Assembly: GCF_020360975.1 (NCBI RefSeq)
Contig: NW_025408691.1
Location: 53,743 to 117,742 of the forward strand
From: Hirsutella rhossiliensis
Lineage: Eukaryota > Ascomycota > Sordariomycetes > Hypocreales > Ophiocordycipitaceae
Length of the DNA: 64,000 nt
Direction: 5' to 3'
The notes beneath the pieces were generated by a model that saw only the letters and a program-made list of their open reading frames with translations, was not told where the DNA came from and ran no database searches. Below are positions 46,943 to 55,880 of the stretch, in pieces (position 1 is the stretch's first letter; each line of letters begins with the position of its first letter). The position numbers and the translations under genes are program-made.

Positions 46943-48620
46943 TCGGGAGCTGGCTGCTTGCATAAGACATGGTCCAGCTGCGTACCACCGCAGGTCCGTC
47001 GAGTAACCAGCGTGGATGAAGGACATTGAGTGGGACAGGCCAGGACCTGACAACAGCCTCGTACAGCCAGTGTCGACAGGGCAGGCCGTATCTGAGTGGG
47101 AACTCACACGCGAAGGGTCATCCAGGTTCGTTGAGAAGGCCCAACACCTTACGCTCCTTCTCGAGCTCAGTGTTTTGCCTCCATCTTAGAGCTTTTGCTG
47201 CCTCCCACTCCGGAGCTAGCTTGCTCAGAACATAGTGTGGAACCTTCCCGATAAGAAGGCGGAAAGCAGCTCGGTCCAACAGCCTTGGGACGTCTGCCCT
47301 GCTCCGATCCTCGTCTTCAGTGATTTTTTGAGTTAATTTCTTCAAGCTTTCGGCCAGTTTTTGACAGGATGCCTGCAGGGGAAGCTGCCTGTTGAGAGAC
47401 TGTTTGACCACGACATGGTAGCTTTCGTTCCTCTGCGTGCTGTTACATCCGAGGTTCGGGTACTGTCGTGTGTGTGCTCGGACAAATTGGCGCTCTTTCG
47501 GTTGCCAATTATTCTTGAGATAAAGGCGTTCCGGCTCCCGAATTTCTGCGAGCAGCTCGCCTCGCCGTTCTTCAAGTCGCGCCTCATCGGGAGCTTGTAT
47601 GTAATCCCAAACGAACCGAAGTAGCTCTTCCCTTCGTTCCTTCGTATATTTGCCCGAGTCTAACAATCGCTTCTTGAAGTTCTCTGCGGCATGCCATTCA
47701 CAGAGCTGCAATATTTGCCCATCTTCACCCTGAGGATCAGCTCGCTTGGGACGCCGCCATCGCGGCAGCGAGCCCTTGGTTTGATCCCCGAGAACGACTT
47801 GAGGTGGTGGGCAATCGTACCAGACCAGTTCTGCCAATTGAGCATTCACAAATTCGAAGGCTTCAGCTGATTCATATGTTATAAAGGCGAAAGCCAGAGG
47901 AAATGTCTTGCCTGTGTTTGTGATTCCCACTATGACAGATAAAGGCAGGTGGAGGCAATTGGTGTTGAACGTCGCATCGGTTTGCATGAGGAATCCGCTG
48001 ACGAATCTTCTACCCAGGCGGATCTGCTCGGAAGAACAGAAGAACAGGTGCTCGAGTACTCGCGCTGTCCGTCGTCCTTGGTCGTCAAGAAGGTATTTGA
48101 AGAAGCAACGAACACGGAAGTCCTCGAACTCCAAACAAGTGAGCAAGACGTCAAGCGCTTCTTGACTGCTGCGTCTCCCTTCAGACCGGCTCAGGTTGTA
48201 GAACTCCTTTGCAGAAAGACAGTTGCCTAAGCCGTGTTGGTCGAGAATCCGGGTTGATTCAGTTGCTGACAGGCCGGCAGTCCGATGCGCGAGGGCCAGA
48301 TCGACTGCCGCAGCCCGCTCTGGGATACGGGATCTATGGCAGGCGTAGTGGAAGGGATTTTGAAGTGGCGGATGCGTATGGTACGCGTAAGTGAAACCGA
48401 CCACCCAGCCTTTTCGCTCTTCTATCCCTCCGCGGCCGCTCCGGATAGTTTGGTAGGAGACATAAAGACTATAAGGACACTCCTTGGCCTTGGTGTACGT
48501 AAGCTCCTTCTTTCGGTCCCCTCCCTCTGTGACGATGTCCGGCAGCTTTCGAGTATTTCGGGTACCTCTACCGTGATGGATACAATTCACTCGCAGGCGG
48601 TCGCGTACCTTGCTGGCAGT
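46943..48620 (-). CDS. core of the MULE transposase (MURA/DDE, SWIM), minus strand
   Basis: A 490-codon uninterrupted frame (48590-47118) plus a shifted C-terminal part. Residues 38-73 resemble a WRKY/GCM1-type finger (ECPYSLYV, YAYHTHPP). The RNase H-like core shows MQTDATFNTN (Asp205), VVLGDQTKG (Asp269), the LCEWH motif (Cys297, His300) and RNESYH (Glu389). Past the stop after LLNEPG, a shifted frame gives a SWIM zinc motif (ACEF, GLPCRH) and HPRWLLDG to about 46950. The catalytic residues are all present. The N-terminal piece lies on the other strand at 46740, so this copy probably cannot make a full protein. Confidence 0.85.
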
Positions 48621-48621
48621 G

Positions 48622-49222
48622 ACCAGAGCGGAACATGGTTCTTCAATCGGGATTGAGGTCGTTCAAGTACAGGAGCCTCGGCGGACAGCAGGCAGAGGAG
48701 TTCTCGAGACTCTTTCGCTTACAGAATGACCGTCTAATAGCAGATTTCCAGGCGCAGGTACAGTCAAGAGCCCTCCTGCCTCCGGAATTGCCGGAAGTAC
48801 TGCATTCGCCTGGCTTGAAGAGGTTCAAATCGCACGGTAGCACGAAAAGGCGATCCATGACCGGCCGTGAGGCCGCAGAGCATACTGCCGCTCGAGCGGA
48901 CGGAGCCACTTCGGATTTGCTGAAGGGAGTTGATCAGCTTCCTGACCCTTCCTCGACCCCGTCCTCTCCTTTAGCAACTTCGCCACAGCTTCTTCGGGAA
49001 ACGAGACGTAGTCGAACACGGAGCACGAAGGATATAGAGAAGGCGACGACTGCTACTGGGAAGTCTCCAGATAGAGCGGGAAAGGCCCGAAAGGGTGAGG
49101 AACCCGATATGCCTAAGCCGCGGTGCAAGAAGCGGAAGGCTTCCAAGGAGGATGAAACGCAGTTGGAACTGCAGCAGCGGCCTACCCAGGATTGTATACT
49201 AGTGGATTTCCCTTCAGACTGA
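48622..49222 (+). CDS. probable C-terminal tail of the MULE transposase, or an accessory ORF
   Basis: Two overlapping plus-strand frames. One (about 48620-48727) reads IGIEVVQVQEPRRTAGRG, which resembles the tail after the SWIM domain in Hop-like transposases. The other (48635-49222, 195 codons) is basic, Ser/Thr-rich and ends DCILVDFPSD, with Lys/Arg patches (KPRCKKRKASK) typical of a nuclear protein. If the middle segment is flipped back, both would lie downstream of the core in the same orientation. An independent accessory gene is the alternative. Confidence 0.45.
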
Positions 49223-49252
49223 AAAATGGCACTTGTGCCCGTTCAGGTTGTA

Positions 49253-51364
49253 AGGGATTTTCCGATGATCTGCCGGATCTGGTGATCTGCCGGATTGCGG
49301 CGACTTCGCACGCTCAACATCAATCGACAATAGCTCAACAACAACGGTGCCAATTGACGTATCCTTTGATTTCCTGAATCATCAGAAGCAGTGAAAGTCT
49401 GGCATATATTTAGAACTTTTATCTAGGGCAATGCGCTGCGGTGCTGACATCAAACCAAGCAACGGCCAAAATAGGATGCCGACAGATTGTGTAAGTCATT
49501 TCAGCCAATACAGCAAAAACAGAACATTATTGGCTTTCATCGTAGGCTTTAATCATGTGGGATTCTCCCATTCTATCCATAGTGCAGAACTTGGCTCAGG
49601 ATACTGCAAAAATGGGGTTGGAAGGGCGAGCTGGATAACTTCATTCTACGCACCCGTAATGAGCCAGATTGAACGTGATTCGACGGTACAAGCATCTTCT
49701 GAAAAGAACCTATCTATGCATCTGAATGTAAGGTTTATTTTTAGCTTGAAATTCAGTGCGCGAGGCTCCGCTTTCACACCTGACAAGGAAAGACGTGCAC
49801 GAAAATTGAGAAATCGACACCCTACCCTAAAACACGTATAACATGGATGAAATGGGCTTTCTATTCCTTATGAGCATTTGAACGAACAGGGTATTCCTCT
49901 TATTATAAGAAAACAAGGCAAAATTGCTCGGCGTATTAAAAAATGGCAACCCATCCTCCCTTACGTTCAAGATGTGCGTCAGTCAAGAGATGGCATCGCT
50001 GCCCCCATTTCTCATCCACCAAGACAAGCCAGCACAAACTCTGGACTTTTGGTTCGTGAAACGTGAATCAAGTCGTCAATAAATATTTTTAACACGTCAA
50101 AAACGAGGTGGACGAATCACAATATTGAAATGAGCAGCTCACCGGTACGTTCGACCGGTTTACCAGGGTGAAAGCTCGAAACGGTTGTGCTTATCGCCTT
50201 TGGTTCCCGATGGCCACTTAACCATTTTAGTATCGAATTTATGGAGTGGTGTGACCGGCACCGAGTGATCGTTGTGGTGTTTCCCCTCAATCCATTCATC
50301 GGCTGCAACCCTTGATGTATCGTTATTCAGCCTCTCTCAACAGCGTATACGCATGATCTTATCCAGTACACAGACAAATCAAAAGGTTCATTGGATTGCT
50401 GAAATCGAAGATCTAGACTGTGTTTTGGAACGCATTTCAGGAAGTAGTCGAGAAGTCCTCTGTTGATGCTGGCCGCAACAGCCGAAGGCTGAGCAGCACC
50501 CTCGGGAGCCCTCAATATGAGTTTTAAGTGCTTGATATGAGAGTTAAAGTATGCAGAGAACAAGTAGTCACAAGAACCAGCGCAGGCAGACCGGTAAGGC
50601 TTCAAAGATGATCTCTTCTGCTGTACAGATTCTAGTGCAGACGAGGTGTTTAGCTCTAAAATTGTGGCTCAAGCTCGCCAAAAAATGACAGTGAAAGGAC
50701 TCCAAAAGAAAGAGGAGGCTCTGAAGAAGGAGGCCCGAAAGCTTCAGCGACAGCAGAAGGCAGCGGAGCAAAAGCTCTCGCTCTAGAGAAGAGGAAGCAA
50801 TGAGAGGCGGAAATTGGGAGAAAACGACGGATGACGGAGGCCGTGAAGCAAAATAAGGAGATAAATTGGCATTATTAACAAGAGCTGAAGATTTTGAAAG
50901 TGGAAAAGCCACAGAAAATGCAGAATGAGCGACGGGTGGCTTCTGAGGGTCGCGAGAGGAGTCAGGATGTTCACGCTGCAAAAATTGTCACTCTTCCGTT
51001 CACACCAGAGCGGGCCATAGCATTGCAGGTACCAAACACACTATATAATAACGCAAATAATAAGGCAATGATAACTTCAAACGACATATCCTGTCCTCAA
51101 AGGCCCTCTTTAGCTGTTGATAGTGATCGGGAGGCAATGGGTGCATTTCGGGGACTTGCGCGATCGGAGAGTAACAGAAGACGACCTCGATGGCTGGATG
51201 ACTTCAAAAAGATTGAGTGGCATCTTTGAGCATTATTAACTGCTCTTATAAGATTTTAGAACAATTCAAATAGTATTCGTGAAGTTATTCTCAGTTCTTT
51301 GCTGGAATGCAATGAGCCCAAAATCCGGCGAATCGCCAGATCCGGCAGATCACCGGAAAATCCT
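49253..51364 (+). mobile_element. 2.1-kb pogo-like element, copy 1, nested in the MULE
   Basis: The ends are inverted repeats of about 46 bp starting AGGGATTTTCCGATGATC, with an internal repeat of CTGCCGGATC. TA duplications flank at 49251-49252 and 51365-51366. Length is 2112 bp. It is nearly identical to 61225-63325. The interior carries a degenerate pogo-type transposase. Confidence 0.9.
49600..51226 (+). pseudogene. degenerate pogo-type transposase, copy 1
   Basis: Scattered across frames are GELDNFILRTRNE (CENP-B-type HTH, near 49630), YNMDEMGF near 49845 (first Asp), a PDGHL region near 50205 (second Asp), EFMEWCDRHRVIVVVFP near 50250, and a charged coiled-coil C terminus (50894-51226, starting MKVEKPQKMQNERRVASEG). 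No frame covers more than a fraction of the protein. The breaks are mostly single-base. Confidence 0.7.
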
Positions 51365-51455
51365 TAGTCAAGGCGCGATGGCTTTTAACCCATGCTTAGC
51401 GCGATAATCCCTGCAATATGTCTGTCCGAACCTGTCTGTCCGGAGCCATCCCGGA

Positions 51456-51464
51456 GGGATAGAA
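51456..51464. repeat. 9-bp target duplication of the MULE, right copy
   Basis: GAGGGATAG, matching 46525-46533 exactly. Confidence 0.9.
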
Positions 51465-51650
51465 TGGCTTCGCCGTTGCCGAATTTGATAGAAGCTTGGC
51501 CTGCTGTAGTCTTATCGAGCGTTATAGCAGGGTCTTCTCGTTGTAGAGCGATGCATTGGTCGTAGCCAGCTGTGGAGACCTTCGCGGCGCCTGTGTCAAT
51601 TATGATGCCCTGGAATCGAGTCTTGAGTAGCGCTCCTCTATCATGAATTG
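51456..51650 (-). pseudogene. copia-like aspartic protease
   Basis: Minus-strand sequence reads FQGIIIDTGAAKVSTAGYDQ, the DTGA catalytic motif of retroviral-type aspartic proteases, then SIKFGNGEAILSL, where the MULE is inserted. The matching continuation is at 46524. The protease would cut the Gag-Pol polyprotein of the retrotransposon. Confidence 0.65.
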
Positions 51651-51839
51651 GGAAGCAGGTGTAGCGTTGTTTTGAGAGGTGCTATACACGTCTTCCCCTG
51701 TGATCAGATGGTTGAAGGCTTGCTGGCAGAGCATTTGGCTTGTGTGCCACTGTTCTGGGTTGTTGTCATTATCTTCATTGTCGTCCTCGTCCCAGGGTCG
51801 TTAGCATCATCGTGGGCATCCATCTCGTGACCTTCAAAG

Positions 51840-53572
51840 TCAAGAACGTAGGCTGTAAGGTCCTGAGAGGGTAATCCCTATGAAGTGACAGTGGGCGACG
51901 TATTGGTCTCGGGATCTTTGACGTTCCTCGGCAGTGTGCTTTGTAGACCAACATCCTTCCTTATTGCAGACGAAGCACTTCTTATTCCACGGGTGGTTGT
52001 GGCCGTAACGGCCTTGTGGGCGGTTAAAGCGTTGACTATTGAAGCTTCCCCGTGGAGCTTTGTAGCCGCCTCGTTGAGCGTTGCCTCTATACCTTCTATA
52101 CCCCTTCTGACCAAATCTTCCGCGATTGTTGTTGTATCTTCGATCGAGATAGTAGTGGTCATTGGGATCCATATGATCAGATGGTTCCTCGAGGTCTTGA
52201 TGGTATTGAGGGCTTCCTTGAAGATAACGAGGCGTTATTCCGCGTGCAAGATGGGTCTCAACGGAAGAGCGAAGATCTGCAAAAGGGCTCGATTCCTTCG
52301 GCGGGCTTGAATAAAGCGTATTCAAGTTCAGGAACACCGCGGCATGCATTAATAAGCGTTGTACGCAGTGGAACGTTTCCTGCATACGCGTTGCCAAGAG
52401 CTCGTTGGCATAACTGTAGCTTATCAAGGAGTAGCTGAAGAACCTCGTGTAGGGATTTCGTAGCATTATCGGCACGGAGCTTGTTAAAGGAAATAGTCGT
52501 CCATTCAGTATAGTAGTGAACGTGGTTAACTTCCGTATCGAAATGTTGCTTGATGCTATCGTATGCCTTGCGGAACGTTGAGGTCCAGTTAATGTGGTCA
52601 ATGTAGTACGTTTGGGCTCGGCCAGTAAGGATTCGAGGAAAAGAGCGTGGAATTGGTCCGGCTTGACCTGAATGTTATAACAGATACTCATAAAGATGCG
52701 TAGCTTATCATCGAGAAGGTCATAGGGTTCCCCCGTATAGTTCTTCTCTTTGTCCCAGATCTTGGTGAATTTCTGTTGTGTGTCGGCATCGACGATGCCG
52801 TTCGGGATGTCGGCCGGGAAGCGTTGTGTACGCTTCGAGGGATGTGGGAGAAGAGGGTCTGCTAGAACGATGCTCTGTTGCTGGAACTGATAGCTTGTAG
52901 GATGTATTGTTCGTTGGGAAGCGTAGCAGTCGTTGTGGGCGGTTCCGCAATTGTCGTAGCGGGAGGAGCAGCGTCGGAATAGGGGCTGACGGCGTGGATG
53001 GCTCCGCCGTGTTGGAGGTGGAGGGTTCTGCGTTAGTCGTCTCTCTTTCTTGTATAGGCCTCCGTTCCTTTATCGAATTGGGTTACCATGAATTCGTTGT
53101 CGGGCCAAGCTGGTGGGTTATCGATCGTCTGTAGGAAGACGAGCTGTGGGATGATGTGGTCACCCTTTTCTCCTGTATAGATACCACGTCTCTTTAAAAG
53201 GTAACGTAGCTCCCTACGAAATTCCTTTGGCATCTTTCTCCACGTTGCCTCGGTCCACTGTTGGAAGTGATCCTGGAAGAATTCAAGGATATTAGTGCCA
53301 TGAAGGTGTACGTTCTCCTCGCATTCTGACATAAATCGTGCGGTATATGTCATAACAGCTATTCTATCTTCCTCTTGGGGCGTGATCTCATCCTCCCATC
53401 GGGTCGGATCGATATCCTGATATTGGGTCTTTGGGATCGTGAGATTTTGGACCAATTCCCTTACTTGGTCGAGGAAGGCGTCGTTCCTCGTAGAGGCGGG
53501 GTTCGGGGTTGGGGTCGTGCTTGTCATCGTGAGGGTTGTCACGTAGTTGTCGAATCGGCGTTGTGGACGCAC
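51840..53572 (-). pseudogene. copia-like gag with variant zinc knuckle, frameshifted
   Basis: The frame from 53572 (MRPQRRFDNYV) to 53033 gives a capsid-like helical region. It is followed by a shifted piece (52950-52720) and a third frame (52691-51840). The last contains an Arg/Gly/Tyr-rich stretch and a Cys-rich knuckle KKCFVCNKEGCWSTKHT (C-x2-C-x4-C-x4-H, a variant order often seen in fungal elements of this kind). Gag packages the element RNA. Two frame changes break it. Confidence 0.7.
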
Positions 53573-53732
53573 TTACACTTACCATGCCCCACCCCTTTCG
53601 GTAACACCCACCTTTCGGTAGCGCAATTGAAAAAACTCCACCAAAGTCTACCATTTGAACTACATGAAATATGACCAGAACTCGAGATTATAAACACCAA
53701 AAATATATCATTCCGTAGATAAATGGACGCTC
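53573..53732. other. leader or LTR remnant upstream of gag
   Basis: AT-rich sequence with a TTTATAA-like stretch on the minus strand. It should include the leader of the copia-like element, but no LTR edge or primer-binding site could be fixed. Confidence 0.25.
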
Positions 53733-55019
53733 CTATCTGCACCGCGCTTTTACCACTCTCCCGGATCTGGTGGTGACAAAAAGGGCCTCAGGTGCCGTCC
53801 TGACTTCCATCACTGAAGCTGACTCCACCTCCGAGACCACCTCCTCCTCGATCGCAGAATTCGGCACAACGGGCATCTCTTGACTTCTACTTTGGGGAAT
53901 GGCTTCCTGGGCCACAAAAGCTTCACTAAGAGTCATGAAACGTCTGTTCGCGTTCTGATTCGCTCTCCTCTTCTTGCTTCTCTGCAGCCGGGCCACTTCT
54001 GCCTCCAGCTTCGCAATTCTGTTGCTGTGCTCAGCAACCGTTTGTTCTTGGGCTTCAGAGCCTCTAGTGATCACAGCGTAACTCATCCGAGTGCTAGGAG
54101 CCTTGTTCTTTTCGAAATCGCGAATCTGGCGGCTGGTTCTTGGGTGTATCATCAGGAGCCAAAAGCGGCGCAGAATTTGTAGATGTCTCTACCGGATCTG
54201 CGTGAATATCTGCATGCCGGAATGCCTCGGATCGTGAGATTGGCCAATTTCCAGTGACCCTCCAGCTGGACAACATATTCTTTGCTGTCATTCCGACCTC
54301 ACGTGCTTTGGCATGGGCGCATATAAACTTGACCTTATCAACGGGGGCAGAATCCGTCAGACAAGTTAAATTCTGAAGTTATTTCCGATGCGCCGCTTTG
54401 AAAGCCTTTAAAACACCGTTATTCAATGGCTGAAGGCCATGAGAGCAGTGGGAAGGAAGGTAACAGCAGTAGACGTTGTTCAAAACGCACGTGGCCATCC
54501 ATGCATCCTGGTCCCGGTTAATAGTGATTTCTAGGGAGATAAATACGGAAACGCACCGTTTCATGGCTTTCATGTCCATTTAATATGATCAGCCTAGCAC
54601 CGACTCATCGGCAGGCTGCGTCTCAGGCAAATAGACTCTCTCAAGCCACTCAATAGCGACAGGTGGTCCATCCATCCGTTCGGCGAGGTAATGTAATTCC
54701 GGTCGGCAATTTTGCCGAATTCCGTCACGAACCACTCTTTCTGGAGTTCTTTGCCCTTGAAAATGATACCAGGAGTAAGGCACGGCCATCCGCAGTGATG
54801 GCTTCGATAAATGAGGTCTAGTTGCGGGACTGTGGTCCCTTCAGCAGGGCCTTCCGTTTTGGGTCTGTACTGCAAACCACAAGACTTTCCAAACCTGGAG
54901 AAAAGACGCTGGTTAGTTGGAATAATGAACGGCAAGTCAAACGCTCACCAAAGCCAACATCATACCGCCCTCGGCGACATTCACGATATTCTCCGGTTTA
55001 ATCCGCCCATACCCCTTGT
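53733..55019 (-). pseudogene. pogo-like transposase no. 5, N terminus missing
   Basis: The minus strand reads YGRIKPENIVNVAEGGMM near 54985, where the usual first catalytic Asp of NVDEGG is Ala. Then come GLQYRPKTEGPAEG, WPCLTPGIIFKGKELQKEW, WLERVYLPETQP, DAWMATCVLN, CYLPSHCSHGLQPLNNGVLK (the usual LQPLD has Asn), and a C-terminal coiled coil (53733-54152, TSRQIRDFEKNKAPSTRMSY). Two catalytic Asp positions are replaced and the frame is broken several times, so it is dead. The sequence stops at 55019, where the inverted repeat of the next nest begins. Confidence 0.75.
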
Positions 55020-55037
55020 CAGTGTGGCTAACAATCA
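55020..55037 (+). repeat. left terminal inverted repeat of the outer element of the right-hand nest
   Basis: CAGTGTGGCTAACAATCA, inverted copy at 63568-63585. CAGTG ends are typical of hAT elements. Just inside are several TTGATTGA and CTTGACTTGAC-type motifs, which could be subterminal binding sites. Confidence 0.6.
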
Positions 55038-55438
55038 ATCGAGTTCAATTTCGACCATCGAACTTGATTGATTGAAGGTATGTCCAACTCGATTGAAACT
55101 TGACTTGACCAGTCAATGAGCTTGATTGACAACTTGTCAAGTACTTGATGTACTATGCCTAATCCGGTAATTGGTACAGGCACTCGCGGTGCAGAAATCC
55201 CGCAAAATTTTTGGAGCTTGGAGTGCTGAATGACCGACTTGGGCCCCCCGGAACGCGTGTGGCAACGTTATCACGCGTCGAATTGACGCGTTGTTGATGG
55301 CTGTTTGGTGTGATAAGAGTGGGGTTCATTTTCGCTTGTGTTGGGACGGTTTGGGGGCCCCCGCGCGGGCCCACTTACGCCTAATGCGCGCTAAGCAACC
55401 ACTTTCGGCCCCACAATATTTGAGGGCGAATCCCACGA

Positions 55439-55454
55439 TTCGAAGCGATATAAT
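55439..55454. repeat. 16-bp target duplication of the LINE, left copy
   Basis: TTCGAAGCGATATAAT. The right copy at 63388-63403 differs at one base (G for A). Confidence 0.75.
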
Positions 55455-55478
55455 TTAGTTTAGTTTAGTTTAGTTTAG
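55454..55478 (-). repeat. (CTAAA)5 tail at the LINE 3' end
   Basis: Five exact copies of TTTAG on the plus strand, which is CTAAA on the coding strand of the LINE. Short A-rich repeats in place of a poly(A) tail are common in fungal Tad-like LINEs. The array lies right at the target duplication. Confidence 0.75.
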
Positions 55479-55479
55479 T

Positions 55480-55880
55480 GTATTTTCCGTCCAGCAACTT
55501 TTGGTCGCTCAGGTCTCTGCGAGGGAGCACAGGACGTGCTGAGCTAGCAGGTGTCTACATGCTACATATCGTACACTTCACCCACTATCCAGCATTTCAT
55601 CGGCTCAACGGCGCTCATGACAAACCTGTTGCCCGTCAGCGGGACGTCCAGGCATGAAGAGAAAGCTGTCCCGTGGTCAGATCAGCCAATTTGCTTCTGA
55701 CGGTCATTGCAGCCCTTGATGACCTCGGCGATCGCATGGTCGCGAGACCTTGACGCCGCCCGAGATCGGAGCAGGTAACAGAAAGGATTGAGAGGAAAGG
55801 TAGGGTGAGAGGAGAATGATGACCGTCTAGTGGCGTGGGCAGATCCCTCCGAAGAAGGAGCTCGCTTTCGCCAGCCTGAC
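55480..55880 (-). other. 3' untranslated region of the LINE
   Basis: No long frame. It lies between the last ORF2 motif and the (CTAAA)5 tail and is best read as the 3' untranslated region needed for target-primed reverse transcription. Confidence 0.5.

Larger units (their letters stand above)
46534..51455. mobile_element. Mutator-like element (MULE, Hop-like) nested in the copia-like element
   Basis: Inverted repeats of about 90 bp form the ends: 46534 onward starts CGGGATGGCTCCGGACAGAC, and 51455 backward is its complement with few differences. Exact 9-bp duplications flank them. Total is 4922 bp; without the nested pogo-like element the MULE is about 2.8 kb. It encodes a MURA-type transposase whose middle part lies on the opposite strand to its N and C termini. 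The architecture resembles the fungal Hop family. Confidence 0.9.
46196..53735 (-). mobile_element. truncated copia-like LTR retrotransposon, split by a MULE
   Basis: On the minus strand the order is gag (53572-51840), aspartic protease (about 51650-51456), then, after the MULE, the start of integrase (46524-46196). Protease directly before integrase, with no reverse transcriptase between, is the Ty1/copia order. The reverse transcriptase and 3' part are missing at the LINE junction near 46195. No intact LTR was recognised; the right boundary near 53735, where a pogo remnant begins, is approximate. Confidence 0.65.

Noticed and set aside
49253..51364. The two 2.1-kb repeats as LTRs of one large retroelement
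   Set aside because: Each has its own inverted ends and its own TA duplication and sits in a different host element, so they are two DNA transposon copies.
53600..53670. tRNA-like D-arm sequence (TAGTTCAAATGGTAGA on the minus strand)
   Set aside because: No matching acceptor stem, anticodon stem or T-arm could be paired. It may be part of a retrotransposon leader.
55454..55478. Telomere-like array
   Set aside because: The unit is TTTAG, not TTAGGG, and lies exactly at the LINE 3' end beside its target duplication.
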